Source of the DNA: Serratia ureilytica
GTDB taxonomy: Bacteria; Pseudomonadota; Gammaproteobacteria; Enterobacterales; Enterobacteriaceae
Direction of reading: 5' to 3'
Assembly: GCF_013375155.1 (NCBI RefSeq)
Contig: NZ_JABXOF010000011.1
Coordinates: 124,001 to 188,000 of the forward strand
DNA: 64,000 nt
In this document: piece by piece, positions 8,758 through 17,787 of the stretch
How positions within the stretch are numbered: position 1 is the first letter of the stretch
Layout: every line of letters starts with the position of its first letter
Made by a program: the position numbers and the translations under genes
Notes under the pieces: model-generated
What the model saw: the letters and a program-made list of their open reading frames with translations, nothing else
The model's database searches: none
Told to the model about the DNA's origin: nothing

Positions 8758-9561
8758 TCAGTTCAGCCTGGCGGCACCGTCCAACAGGCTTTCAACCATC
8801 TGCTTGAGCAGGCGCTGCAGCGAGGCGGCGCGCTGCGGTTCGAACGCGAAAGGATACTGTTCGGACATGTAGTTGACCTGCGCCAGCTCGAGCTGGATCG
8901 CATGCTGTTGCTGCTGCGGTTGACCGTAGGCGCGGGTGATGTAACCGCCCTTGAAGCGGCCGTTCAGCACGTGGGTATACTGCTGTTGCTGCTCGCAGCA
9001 GGCGACCAGCCGATCGCTCAGCGCCTGGGCGCAGCTTTCGCCGCCGTTGGTGCCGAGGTTGAGATCCGGCAGCTGGCCGTCGAACAGCCGCGGGATCACC
9101 GAGGCGATGGAGTGTGCGTCGAACAGCAGCGCATAGCCGTGCCGCGCTTTGAGGCGCGCCAGCTCGTTCTGCAGCTGCTGATGATAAGGCTGCCAAATCT
9201 GCTGCAGATAACCGGCGCGTTCTGCGTCCGTCGGCGCTTTGCCCGGCAGGAAGCTTGGGCGGCCGTCGAACAGCACGTCGGGATACAGGCCTGTGGTGGC
9301 GGTGGTGTACAGCGGCTTGTCGTCCGCCGGGCGGTTCAGATCGATGACGAAGCGCGAATAGTTGCCGACCAGCACGCTGGCACCCATCGCCCGTGCGAAG
9401 TCGTACAGCTGCGGAATGTGCCAGTCGGTATCGGGCAGCGGGCGGGCGTCGTCGGTCAACCCGGCCTCGACCGCCGGCGTCAGTTGCGTGCCGGCATGTG
9501 GGATGCTGATCAGCAGCGGCAGGCTGCCGGTCTGGAAGCTAAAAGGATCGCGAATGGTCAT
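8758..9561 (-). CDS. hutG: N-formylglutamate deformylase HutG
   Basis: This 267-residue enzyme belongs to the N-formylglutamate amidohydrolase family. It releases formate and glutamate from N-formylglutamate, the last step of the five-step histidine route. Visible motifs include the N-terminal [10 protein letters not shown] metal-binding histidine segment, a DTDWHI motif, the substrate arginine region FVIDLNRP and the LLFDAHS histidine. I place the start at 9561, where ATGA overlaps the hutI stop, implying translational coupling; the open frame extends further upstream without a start as good. Its presence with hutF means that glutamate and formate, not glutamate and formamide, are the products. 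Confidence 0.95.
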   Translation of the reverse strand: MTIRDPFSFQTGSLPLLISIPHAGTQLTPAVEAGLTDDARPLPDTDWHIPQLYDFARAMGASVLVGNYSRFVIDLNRPADDKPLYTTATTGLYPDVLFDGRPSFLPGKAPTDAERAGYLQQIWQPYHQQLQNELARLKARHGYALLFDAHSIASVIPRLFDGQLPDLNLGTNGGESCAQALSDRLVACCEQQQQYTHVLNGRFKGGYITRAYGQPQQQQHAIQLELAQVNYMSEQYPFAFEPQRAASLQRLLKQMVESLLDGAARLN

Positions 9562-10781
9562 TGACGTACTTCTCCTCGGAAAATCACCGTACAGGGCAGC
9601 TGGCCGCCCAACCAATAAGCCAGTTCCGCCGGCCGCGACAGCGGCCAGTGAACGAAGTCCGCCACCTTGCCGGTTTCCAGCGTGCCGTGGCTGTGTTGCA
9701 GCCCCAACGCTTTGGCGGCGTGGGTCGTAACGCCCGCCAGCGCTTCTTCCGGCGTCAGGCGGAACAGCGTGCAGGCCATGTTGATCATCAGGCGCAGCGA
9801 CAGCGCCGGCGAGGTGCCGGGGTTGGCATCGCTGGCGATCGCCATCGCCACATGGTGCTTGCGGAACAGCTCCACCGGCGGGCACTGGGTTTCGCGCAGC
9901 AGGTAGTAGGCGCCGGGCAGCAGCACCGCCACGGTGCCGGCGTCTCCCATGGCGCGGGCATCTTGTTCGGTGGCGTATTCGAGATGGTCGGCGGAGAGCG
10001 CGTGATGGCGCGCCGCCAGCGTGCTGCCGCCGAGGGCGGAGAGCTGTTCGGCGTGCAGTTTGACCGGCAAACCGGCGGCTTCGGCGGCGGCGAAGACTCG
10101 CTCCACCTGCGCCGGTGAGAACGCCAGATGTTCGCAGAAGGCGTCAACCGCATCCGCCAGGCCGGCGGCGGCGGCCTGCGGGATGATGGTATCGCAGACC
10201 AGATTGATGTAGTCGTCGGCGCGGTTGGCGTATTCCGGCGGCAGCGCATGGGCCGCCAGACAGGTGGTTTTCACCTCGACCGGCAGCAGCTCGCCCAGTT
10301 TGCGCGCCACGCGCAGCATTTTCAGCTCGCTTTCCAGGCTGAGGCCGTAACCGGATTTGATCTCCACGCAGGTGACGCCTTCCGCCAGCAGCGGACGCAG
10401 GCGGAACAGCGCCTGTTCCAGCAGCAGCGCTTCGTCGGCTTCGCGGGTGGCTTTCACGGTGAAGATGATGCCGCCGCCCTGCGCGGCGATGTCGGCGTAG
10501 CTTACGCCGTTCAGCCGCTGTTCGAATTCGCCGCTGCGGTTGCCGCCGAACACCAGGTGCGTGTGGCAATCAACAAAGCCGGGGGTGACGATGCCGCCGT
10601 CGAATTTCACCGTTTCGTCCGCGATCAGGCCGGGCGGCAGCGCCGCATGTTCGCCAATCCAGACGATCTTGCCGTCGCGCACGGCGATCGCGCCGTCGGT
10701 CAGGGTGTGATATTTGCCGTCGCGCATGGTGACGATATCGGCGCCGTGCCACAGGCTGTCACAGTGAATCTCAGACGTCAT
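9558..10781 (-). CDS. hutI: Imidazolonepropionase HutI
   Basis: This 407-residue amidohydrolase opens the ring of 4-imidazolone-5-propanoate to give N-formimino-L-glutamate, the third step of histidine breakdown. The metal-binding HTHLVFGG motif near residue 70, the LHAEQ motif and the SDANPGTSP aspartate segment are all present. I take the ATG at 10781, preceded by AGGAAAG, over the longer frame that would run into the operator. It overlaps hutG by four bases. The 12-bp hut operator lies 36 bases upstream of the start, so it should be repressed by HutC and induced by urocanate. Confidence 0.95.
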   Translation of the reverse strand: MTSEIHCDSLWHGADIVTMRDGKYHTLTDGAIAVRDGKIVWIGEHAALPPGLIADETVKFDGGIVTPGFVDCHTHLVFGGNRSGEFEQRLNGVSYADIAAQGGGIIFTVKATREADEALLLEQALFRLRPLLAEGVTCVEIKSGYGLSLESELKMLRVARKLGELLPVEVKTTCLAAHALPPEYANRADDYINLVCDTIIPQAAAAGLADAVDAFCEHLAFSPAQVERVFAAAEAAGLPVKLHAEQLSALGGSTLAARHHALSADHLEYATEQDARAMGDAGTVAVLLPGAYYLLRETQCPPVELFRKHHVAMAIASDANPGTSPALSLRLMINMACTLFRLTPEEALAGVTTHAAKALGLQHSHGTLETGKVADFVHWPLSRPAELAYWLGGQLPCTVIFRGEVRQ

Positions 10782-10816
10782 TGCTTTCCTCCGCCGGAGC
10801 CGCAGCTCCCACATGG

Positions 10817-10828
10817 TTGTATATACAA
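10817..10828. promoter_or_regulatory. HutC operator upstream of hutI
   Basis: The perfect palindrome TTGTATATACAA matches the known HutC binding motif (TGTATATACA core). It lies between hutC and the hutIG operon. Confidence 0.85.
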
Positions 10829-10938
10829 TTAAAAACAACCTAACGCATTCACCGGGATGTCACAAGAGGCGGGAGAGATTTTGTTATCAGGATGTGATCG
10901 ACCGCGGAGATGCGGGCGCAGGGCGCGCCCGACGGGGA

Positions 10939-11694
10939 TCAGACTTCGCTGGTGAAGCGGCCGAACAGTTGATAGCGGCTGCCGGGGTACAGCAGCCGGG
11001 CCGAGGTCACCACGGTTTTGCCGGACCAGGTGCGGCGGTGGATCAGCAGGCCGGGTTCGTGGTCTTCCAGCTGCAGCAGCTCGCGTTCACGTCGGGTCGG
11101 GATCACCGCTTCGACGATGTGTTCGCCGGCGGTCAGCGGCGCGGCCTGCGTCAGATAGGTGTAAGGCGTGACGCGGTCGAAATCCTGCTTCAGGTAATCC
11201 GGCGCCACCAGCGGGTTGACGCAGCGGTCTTCCACCTGCACCGGCACGTCGTTTTCGTAATGCACGATCTGCGAGTAGAACAGCCGTTGGCCGGGGTGAA
11301 TGCCGAGCGCCGTCGCCTCTTCCTCGCTGGCCGCTCGGGCCTTCAGCTCGAGGATCTTGCTGCTGTGGCGATGACCGCGCGCGGCGATCTCATCGGCGAT
11401 GTTGTGCACTTCCAGCAGCGCGGTGTGCGCCTTGGCTTCGGCGACGAAGGTGCCGACGCCCTGCATGCGGATCAGAAAACCTTCGCTGGTCAGCTCGCGC
11501 AGCGCGCGGTTGATGGTCATGCGGCTGACGCCCAGTTCCGCCACCAGTTCACTTTCGGAGGGCACGCGCTGGTGCGGTTGCCAGTGCCCCGCACGGATTT
11601 GATTCACGATCGCCTGTTTGACCCGTTGGTAGATCGGGGCGGGGGCATCGCTCATTGCAGCCGCCAGTTGTAACACGGTCTGTTGTTCAGCCAC
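10939..11694 (-). CDS. hutC: Histidine utilization repressor HutC, GntR family
   Basis: This 251-residue regulator has an N-terminal winged helix-turn-helix (about residues 17-85; SESELVAELGVSRMTINRAL is the recognition region) and a C-terminal UTRA ligand-binding domain. HutC represses the hut genes and is released by urocanate. Its place between the hutIG operon and the divergent hutFD operon, and the two matching palindromes, one on each side, support the assignment. The ATG at 11694 gives the normal HutC length. A 157-bp gap containing an operator separates it from hutI, so hutIG likely has its own promoter. Confidence 0.92.
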   Translation of the reverse strand: MAEQQTVLQLAAAMSDAPAPIYQRVKQAIVNQIRAGHWQPHQRVPSESELVAELGVSRMTINRALRELTSEGFLIRMQGVGTFVAEAKAHTALLEVHNIADEIAARGHRHSSKILELKARAASEEEATALGIHPGQRLFYSQIVHYENDVPVQVEDRCVNPLVAPDYLKQDFDRVTPYTYLTQAAPLTAGEHIVEAVIPTRRERELLQLEDHEPGLLIHRRTWSGKTVVTSARLLYPGSRYQLFGRFTSEV

Positions 11695-11758
11695 GACGTT
11701 AACCTCGTCAAATAAAAAAATAATAACACCAGTTTACTGTTGATGTCGGCGTATGTAT

Positions 11759-11770
11759 ATGTATATACAA
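11759..11770. promoter_or_regulatory. HutC operator in the hutC-hutF divergent region
   Basis: ATGTATATACAA matches the operator near hutI in 11 of 12 positions. An overlapping GTATGTATATG just upstream extends the AT-rich alternating tract. It could govern both hutC and hutFD. Confidence 0.75.
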
Positions 11771-11874
11771 CTAGTGGCCGTCGCGCCAGAAACTTGCCGG
11801 CGACCGCCAAAAATTCCTGAAGACGCGCCATCGCCGCGCCTTATTCGCCGTTACATTAACCGTGGAATACTGCC

Positions 11875-13245
11875 ATGCCTGCTTATTTTGCCCCACGCGC
11901 TTTGCTCCCTGAGGGCTGGGCGCATAACGTCCGGCTGGACGTCGATGCGCAAGGTTATCTGACTCAAGTTACCGCCAACGCTGAACCGCAAGGCTGCACC
12001 CGGCTGCACGGCGATGCAGTGCCGGGCATGCCGAACCTGCACTCCCACGCCTTTCAGCGCGCGATGGCCGGGTTGGCGGAAGTGGCGGGCAACCCGCAGG
12101 ACAGCTTCTGGACCTGGCGCGATCTGATGTATCGGCTGGTGCAGCGCCTGACGCCGGAGCAGGTGGAGGTGGTCGCCCGTCAACTGTATATCGAAATGCT
12201 CAAGGGCGGATATACCCAGGTGGCCGAATTCCACTACCTGCATCACGACGCCGACGGCAAGCCTTACGCCGATCGCGGTGAAATGACCGGCCGCCTCAGC
12301 GAGGCTGCGCATCAGGCCGGCATCGGCATGACGATGCTGCCGGTGCTGTACAGCTACGCCGGTTTCGGCGCGCAGCCGGCCCAGCCGGGGCAGAAACGGT
12401 TTATCCAGGACACCGAAAGCTATCTGCATCAGCAGCAGGTGATTGCTCGCCAACTGGCGGATCGTCCGTTGCAGAATCAGGGGCTGTGCTTCCACTCGCT
12501 GCGTGCGGTGGAGCTGGGGCAGATGCAGCAGATTTTGGCCGCGTCGGATCGCACTTTGCCAGTGCATATTCATATTGCCGAGCAGCAAAAAGAGGTGAAC
12601 GACTGTCTGGCGTGGAGCGGGCAGCGCCCGGTGGCCTGGCTGTATGACCATCTGCCGGTGGATCAGCGCTGGTGCCTGGTGCACGCCACCCATCTGGATC
12701 GCGATGAGCTGGAAGCGCTGGCGCGCAGTCGCGCGGTGGCCGGCCTGTGCCCGACCACCGAAGCCAACCTCGGCGACGGCATTTTCCCCGGCGACGCCTA
12801 TCTGCAGCAGCAGGGGCGTTGGGGCATCGGCTCCGACAGCCACGTTTCGCTCAACGTGGTGGAAGAGCTGCGCTGGTTTGAATATGGGCAGCGGCTGCGC
12901 GATCAGCGCCGCAATCGCCTGACGACACCGCAGCAATCGGCGGTGGGCGATGTGCTGTATCACCAGGCGCTGCAAGGCGGCGCGCAGGCGTGTGGCGCGC
13001 CGATCGGCCGCTTGCAGAGCGGCTATCGCGCCGACTGGCTGGTGCTGGACGGCGACGATCCGTATTTGGCGGCGGCGCCGGATGCCTCGATCCTCAACCG
13101 CTGGCTGTTCGCCGGCGGCAAAGAGCAAATTCGCGACGTGTTCGTCGGCGGCCGACAGGTGATCGAGCAGGGGCGGCACGCGCTGCAGCAGCAGAGCAGC
13201 GCCGAGTTCCTGCAGGTGCTGAAAACCTTTCAGCAGGAGGCGTGA
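11875..13245 (+). CDS. hutF: Formimidoylglutamate deiminase HutF
   Basis: This 456-residue amidohydrolase converts N-formimino-L-glutamate to N-formyl-L-glutamate and ammonia. The metal-binding motif PNLHSHAFQRAMAG (about residues 45-58), the VHIHIAEQ motif and the GSDSHVSLN motif with the catalytic aspartate are in the order expected. HutF is the enzyme that separates the five-step pathway from the HutG-type one-step hydrolysis to formamide. It is the first gene of a two-gene operon with hutD and is divergent from hutC. The stop overlaps the hutD start in TGATG. Confidence 0.95.
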   Translation: MPAYFAPRALLPEGWAHNVRLDVDAQGYLTQVTANAEPQGCTRLHGDAVPGMPNLHSHAFQRAMAGLAEVAGNPQDSFWTWRDLMYRLVQRLTPEQVEVVARQLYIEMLKGGYTQVAEFHYLHHDADGKPYADRGEMTGRLSEAAHQAGIGMTMLPVLYSYAGFGAQPAQPGQKRFIQDTESYLHQQQVIARQLADRPLQNQGLCFHSLRAVELGQMQQILAASDRTLPVHIHIAEQQKEVNDCLAWSGQRPVAWLYDHLPVDQRWCLVHATHLDRDELEALARSRAVAGLCPTTEANLGDGIFPGDAYLQQQGRWGIGSDSHVSLNVVEELRWFEYGQRLRDQRRNRLTTPQQSAVGDVLYHQALQGGAQACGAPIGRLQSGYRADWLVLDGDDPYLAAAPDASILNRWLFAGGKEQIRDVFVGGRQVIEQGRHALQQQSSAEFLQVLKTFQQEA

Positions 13246-13808
13246 TGAGCCTGACCCGTTTTAATTTCGCTGGGTTGCCGGTCAGCCCGTGGCGCAACGG
13301 CGGCGGGGAAACCCGTGAAATCGTCAGTTGGCCGCCGGGCGAGCCGGATTTCGACTGGCGCGCCAGCATCGCCACCATCGCGCAGGACGGGCCGTTTTCC
13401 GCCTTTGCGGGCATTGACCGTTCGATCACGCTGCTGGAAGGCGACGGCGTGCGGCTGTTCAGCGCCGGGCATATCGACCATCAGTTGGCGCGTATCGGGG
13501 AGCCGTTCGCCTTTTCCGGCGACGTGGCGCTGGAAGCGACGCTGCTGGGCGGCGCCAGTCAGGATTTCAACATCATGACGCGCCGCGGCCGGCTAGCGGC
13601 GCAGGTGCAACGCAGCGCCGAGCCGCTAACCTTGCCGCCGGGGCGGGCGGGGGTGCTGTATGTGCTGAGCGGGCTCTGGTCGCTGCCGGGGGGCGGCGAA
13701 CTGAGCGCGCGCGAGGGCGTCTGGTGGACGGCATCGGCGGCGGGGGGCGACGTGGCGCCGTTAAGGGCCGGCAGCGCTATCCTGTGGGCGGACATCACAC
13801 CCCGTTAA
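13245..13808 (+). CDS. hutD: HutD family protein
   Basis: This 187-residue protein is a HutD/Ves-type cupin. The N-terminal WRNGGGETREI motif and the IDRSITLLEGDG segment are family hallmarks. HutD is a conserved companion of hut operons; in Pseudomonas it has been proposed to limit hut expression or protect against excess intermediates, and its biochemical role is not settled. I chose the ATG at 13245, overlapping the hutF stop, with AGGAGG seven bases upstream. Confidence 0.9.
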   Translation: MSLTRFNFAGLPVSPWRNGGGETREIVSWPPGEPDFDWRASIATIAQDGPFSAFAGIDRSITLLEGDGVRLFSAGHIDHQLARIGEPFAFSGDVALEATLLGGASQDFNIMTRRGRLAAQVQRSAEPLTLPPGRAGVLYVLSGLWSLPGGGELSAREGVWWTASAAGGDVAPLRAGSAILWADITPR

Positions 13809-13877
13809 CGCAGAGTAGAGTCCTGCGCCCGGTTATGGGATTATTCACTTTTTCCCATTAATCATAAAGAAGGGCGC

Positions 13878-14879
13878 ATGGCTTCGCTGAAAGACGTCGC
13901 AAAACTTGCCGGAGTCTCGTTGATGACGGTGTCCCGCGCCATCAATGATCCCGGCAAGCTGCGGCCGGAAACCTACCGCCGCGTCAAACAAGCTATCGAT
14001 CGGTTGGACTATGTGCCGGATCTGTCGGCGCGGCGTATTCGCGGTGACGGAAATCGCGTGCAGACGCTCGGCGTGCTGGCGCTGGACACCGCCACGACGC
14101 CGTTCTCGGTGGAAATGATCCTGTCGATTGAGAAAACCGCGCGCGAGCGCGGCTGGAACAGCTTCGTCGTCAACCTGTTCGCCGACGACAACGCCGAACA
14201 GACCGTCGATCTGCTGCTGGCACATCGGCCGGATGGGGTGATCTTCACCACGATGGGACTGCGTGAGGTGACGCTGCCGGCCAAACTGCTGGACAAAAAG
14301 CTGGTGTTGGCCAACTGCGTCAGCCCGGCGCATTCGATCGCCAGCTACATTCCTGATGATGAGCAAGGGCAGTATGACGCGACGCGCACGCTGATCGCCA
14401 AAGGCTATCGCGCGCCTTTGTGCATTCATTTACCGGCGGATACGCTGGCGGCGGGGCTGCGCCGCCGCGGTCTGGAACGCGCCTGGCGCGAAGCGGGGCG
14501 CGATGTTGAACAGCTGCGGCAGTATCATCTCGATCTGAGCGCCGGCGATCAAAGCTATCGCGACTGCGTAGCGTTGCTGGAGCGGCATTTTTCCGCCGGC
14601 CGGCGCGATTGCGATGTCGTGGTGTGTGGGAACGATCGGATAGCGTTTCTGGCGTATCAGGTATTGCTGGCGCAAGGATGGCGGATACCGCAGCAGGTGG
14701 CGGTGCTGGGCTACGACAATATGGTCGGCACCGGCGAGCTGTTCCTGCCGGCATTGACGACGGTGCAGCTGCCGCATTATGAACTGGGTCGTCTTGCGGC
14801 GCTGCATGTGATTGAGCGGCGGGAACAGCGTGATACGGTGAAAGTGCCTTGCCCGCTGCTGGAACGTGGTTCGCTGTAA
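13878..14879 (+). CDS. cscR: Sucrose operon repressor CscR, LacI family
   Basis: This 333-residue regulator has a LacI-type helix-turn-helix and hinge at residues 1-60 (LKDVAKLAGVSLMTVSRAIN) and a periplasmic-binding-protein-like sugar domain. It follows E. coli CscR in runs such as LDTATTPFSVEMILSIE and LLAHRPDGVIFTTMGLR. CscR represses sucrose uptake and hydrolysis genes and responds to sucrose or fructose. It is convergent with cscA, unlike the E. coli cscA-cscR arrangement. Two identical palindromes upstream of cscB are its likely operators. Confidence 0.9.
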   Translation: MASLKDVAKLAGVSLMTVSRAINDPGKLRPETYRRVKQAIDRLDYVPDLSARRIRGDGNRVQTLGVLALDTATTPFSVEMILSIEKTARERGWNSFVVNLFADDNAEQTVDLLLAHRPDGVIFTTMGLREVTLPAKLLDKKLVLANCVSPAHSIASYIPDDEQGQYDATRTLIAKGYRAPLCIHLPADTLAAGLRRRGLERAWREAGRDVEQLRQYHLDLSAGDQSYRDCVALLERHFSAGRRDCDVVVCGNDRIAFLAYQVLLAQGWRIPQQVAVLGYDNMVGTGELFLPALTTVQLPHYELGRLAALHVIERREQRDTVKVPCPLLERGSL

Positions 14880-14881
14880 AC

Positions 14882-14911
14882 GCACCGGGGGCGTCGCTAC
14901 GCGCCCGGTGC
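14882..14911. terminator. Hairpin between convergent cscR and cscA
   Basis: The stem GCACCGGG/CCCGGTGC encloses a shorter CGT/ACG stem. There is no T run on either side, so termination strength is uncertain. Confidence 0.45.
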
Positions 14912-14920
14912 TCATTCCCA

Positions 14921-16363
14921 TTACCCCCAGATGCTTGCCAACTGCCATCCCGTGATGGGCTCGAACAGCGCCTGGCCGCCTTCGGCGAACAGGCTGAGGC
15001 GGCGATCGCCCGCCGTCGGATAGATGCGGCTGGTCAGGCAGGCCTGCCCCTGATTAACGAAGATCTCCAGTGAGGAGCGATCGATAAAGATCCGCAGCGA
15101 CAGAATGTCACCCTCCGGCAGCGGCACACTGCGGCAGGTGCACAGCGCCGGGTGTTCATTAAAACGCTCCAGCACCAATCGGTGTGACTGATTGTCGACG
15201 AACAGCCGCGCCGCACTCCCAATGGCCAGACCGTACCGCTCGGCGTCGCTGTCGGCCGGTCTCAACGTCAGGATGAGCTCCTGCATATCGTTCGTCAGCG
15301 GCAGATGCTGATTGGTCAGCGTCTGCGCCGACAACGTCTGCGATCCTCGGCGCAACGCCGCCAGTTCACGAGCCGGATTCATGCGGACGCTGCCGTCGGC
15401 GGCCAGCGTCAGCTCGCGTGGCAGGGTGAGGGCGCCGGCCCAGCGGTGCGCTTTGCTGGGCATCGGTGATTCCCACATATCCATCCAGGCAAACAGCAGC
15501 CGACGGCCGTCGGCGGCGGTGAAGGTCTGCGGCGCATAGAAATCGTGGCCGGCATCCAGCTCGCAGAAGGGCTGCGTTACCGTAAAGTCGCCGTCCGGCC
15601 GCCAATGGCCGAGCAGATAGCCGCTCTGGAAGCGATTGCGGTAGCGGTAGCCCTGCGCCGCCAGCCCCTGCGGCGAAAACAGCAGCAGGTGTTGCTCCCC
15701 CAGCGGGAAGAAATCCGGGCATTCCCACATATAGCCCTGATGCGCCGTTTGCGCGCCGGCCAGCACCCGATCGAAGCGCCAGGCGCGCAGGTCGGCAGAG
15801 CGGTACAGGCGCACCTGGCCCAGGCCGTTTTCTTTGGCACCGACCACCAGCCACCATTCGCCGTTCTCGCGCCAGACTTTCGGATCGCGGAAATGCTGAA
15901 TGCCGTCCGGCGCGGCCAGCACCGGCCCGTGCTTGACGAAGCGTATGCCGTCTTCGCTGGTGGCCAGACATTGCACTTCCCGCACCTGGCTGTCGTCACC
16001 GGGTTCGCCCAACCACACGTGGCCGGTGTAAAGCAGCGTCAGCACGCCGTTGTCATCCACGGCGCAGCCGGAAAAACAACCGTCTTGGTCATAGGGCGCA
16101 TCGGGCGCCAGGGCGATGGGCTGGTGCTGCCAGCGTATCAGATCGCGGCTGGTCGCATGCCCCCAGTGCATGGGCCCCCAGTGCTCGCTATGGGGATGAT
16201 GTTGGAAGAACGCATGATAGACGCCGTCAATACAGATCAGGCCGTTGGGATCGTTGATCCAGCCGGCGGCCGGTGCGAGATGGAACTGCGGATAATAATC
16301 GTCTCGGCGCTCTGCGCACAGGGCTTCGACCGCATGGTCGGCTTGAGCTAAAGCAGTGTTCAT
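14921..16363 (-). CDS. cscA: Sucrose hydrolase (invertase) CscA, GH32
   Basis: This 480-residue glycoside hydrolase family 32 enzyme splits sucrose into glucose and fructose in the cytoplasm. The three catalytic motifs are present: WINDPNG with the nucleophile aspartate near residue 37, FRDPK with the transition-state aspartate, and WECPD with the acid/base glutamate. It has no signal peptide. A beta-sandwich domain occupies the last 150 residues. It resembles E. coli CscA closely (EHWGPMHWGHATS, WMDMWESPMPSK). The start ATG overlaps the cscB stop in ATGA, so the pair is cotranslated. Confidence 0.93.
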   Translation of the reverse strand: MNTALAQADHAVEALCAERRDDYYPQFHLAPAAGWINDPNGLICIDGVYHAFFQHHPHSEHWGPMHWGHATSRDLIRWQHQPIALAPDAPYDQDGCFSGCAVDDNGVLTLLYTGHVWLGEPGDDSQVREVQCLATSEDGIRFVKHGPVLAAPDGIQHFRDPKVWRENGEWWLVVGAKENGLGQVRLYRSADLRAWRFDRVLAGAQTAHQGYMWECPDFFPLGEQHLLLFSPQGLAAQGYRYRNRFQSGYLLGHWRPDGDFTVTQPFCELDAGHDFYAPQTFTAADGRRLLFAWMDMWESPMPSKAHRWAGALTLPRELTLAADGSVRMNPARELAALRRGSQTLSAQTLTNQHLPLTNDMQELILTLRPADSDAERYGLAIGSAARLFVDNQSHRLVLERFNEHPALCTCRSVPLPEGDILSLRIFIDRSSLEIFVNQGQACLTSRIYPTAGDRRLSLFAEGGQALFEPITGWQLASIWG

Positions 16364-17619
16364 TGGACAGACTCACTTGATTTAATGGCGGATGGAAAGG
16401 GCGTTGCCGTGGCGGAGCGTTCGCCGCGCAGCAGGAAGCAGGAGACAAGCGTGGTGGCGGCGACCGCGCAGCCCATCAGCAGATAGGTATCGGCAAAGCC
16501 GATGCGGTCATAACCGTAGCCCGCCAGCGGCGACAGGAAGCTGGCCATCACCTGGGTGATGAACTGAAAGCCCACCAGGTACAGCGTGGAGGAGAGTCGG
16601 CTGTCGAAGCGGCTGGCGATGTATTTGAAGATAGCGATCAGCAGGATTGGCAACTCTACGGCGTGCAGCAGTTTCATGGCGGAGATCATCAGGGCGCCGC
16701 TGACCAACCCGGAACCGAACATGCGCAGCGCCATCACGCTGCCCGCCAGCAACAGCCCTTGCTTGGCGCCGATGCGGTTCACCAGCAGCGGCGCCAGGAA
16801 CATGCCGCCGGCTTCGAGGAAGACCTGCAGCGAGTTGAGAAAACCGTACATCTCGTTGCCCTGTGCGCGAGAAGCGAACTGTGAAGCGAAGTAGACAGAA
16901 AATTGCTGATCGAAAACGTTGTATACGCTGATCCCCAGCACAAACACCACCAGCGCCCAGAAGCCCGGCATACGCAGCAGCGCCAGCGCATCCTGCAGCC
17001 GCAGGTTCTCCGGTTTGCCGAACGCCAGGCCGGCCATGGCGTTCGGCTTCAGCTCGCGCACCTGGCTGAGCAGCAACAGGAATACCACGGCGGCGGCGGA
17101 GGCCAGCCAGAAATTGATGTTCGGATTGATATTGAAGATAAAACCGGCCACAAAGGTGGCGCTGGCCCAGCCGAGCGAGCCCCACATGCGTGCGCGGCCG
17201 AACTCAAAACCGCTGATGCGGCTGACGCGCTCGGTATAAGACTCCAGTGCGCCTATGCCGGCGAAGAAGGTCGCGCCGATGAACACCCCGCCGACCAAAG
17301 CGCCGAGCGGCAGGCTGCTCGCCAGCAGCGGGGCATAAACGTAGATAAAGAACGGGCCGGTCAGCAGCAGCATTACGCCGAGAAACTGCAGCAGGTGTTT
17401 GCGCAGCCCAAGTTTGTCCTGAATAAAGCCGTACAACGGCTGTGCGCACAGCGCTACCAGCGAGATGGCGGAGAAGATCAGGCCGGTCTCGGCGCCTTTC
17501 AGCCCGATCTTTTGATTCAGCCATAGCGAGATCAGCGAAAAGCTGGAAGACCAGGTGAAGAAAAAGAAGAACAGCAGGCCGCTGAGCAGCACGTAATATT
17601 TTTTAGTTTCGCGGTTCAT
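16360..17619 (-). CDS. cscB: Sucrose:proton symporter CscB, MFS oligosaccharide symporter family
   Basis: This 419-residue inner-membrane transporter belongs to the LacY/CscB family, with about 12 membrane segments. Family features include the phenylalanine-rich first helix, the YGFIQDKLGLRK loop, GPFFIYVYAPLL, and a C-terminal ALRMFGSGL region with the conserved arginine followed by KLLHAVELP with histidine and glutamate of the proton relay. CscB imports intact sucrose, which CscA then hydrolyses. It is the first gene of the cscBA operon and is preceded by two palindromic operators and a CRP site. Confidence 0.9.
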   Translation of the reverse strand: MNRETKKYYVLLSGLLFFFFFTWSSSFSLISLWLNQKIGLKGAETGLIFSAISLVALCAQPLYGFIQDKLGLRKHLLQFLGVMLLLTGPFFIYVYAPLLASSLPLGALVGGVFIGATFFAGIGALESYTERVSRISGFEFGRARMWGSLGWASATFVAGFIFNINPNINFWLASAAAVVFLLLLSQVRELKPNAMAGLAFGKPENLRLQDALALLRMPGFWALVVFVLGISVYNVFDQQFSVYFASQFASRAQGNEMYGFLNSLQVFLEAGGMFLAPLLVNRIGAKQGLLLAGSVMALRMFGSGLVSGALMISAMKLLHAVELPILLIAIFKYIASRFDSRLSSTLYLVGFQFITQVMASFLSPLAGYGYDRIGFADTYLLMGCAVAATTLVSCFLLRGERSATATPFPSAIKSSESVQ

Positions 17620-17653
17620 GGGTAGGGCCCCGGTGAGTGAAGTTAGCTCTATT

Positions 17654-17665
17654 GTTAACGTTAAC
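17654..17665. promoter_or_regulatory. Putative CscR operator 1
   Basis: The perfect 12-bp palindrome GTTAACGTTAAC with a central CG is typical of LacI-family operators. It lies 34 bp upstream of cscB and is identical to a second copy 64 bp further upstream. Confidence 0.75.
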
Positions 17666-17717
17666 TCGCGGATGGATGAAGCTGTCAGTTATCACTCATG
17701 CGATGTTAATCACAAAA

Positions 17718-17729
17718 GTTAACGTTAAC
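17718..17729. promoter_or_regulatory. Putative CscR operator 2
   Basis: This is a second perfect copy of GTTAACGTTAAC. The 64-bp centre spacing, about six helical turns, would suit DNA looping between two repressor dimers. Confidence 0.75.
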
Positions 17730-17739
17730 ATTTTTGCGT

Positions 17740-17755
17740 TGTGATCATTATCACG
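17740..17755. promoter_or_regulatory. CRP-cAMP binding site upstream of cscB
   Basis: TGTGATCATTATCACG matches the TGTGA-N6-TCACA consensus in nine of ten positions. It implies catabolite control of the sucrose genes. Confidence 0.7.
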
Positions 17756-17787
17756 AGTTGGAATGGGGGCGATGCGCCCCCGGAGGA

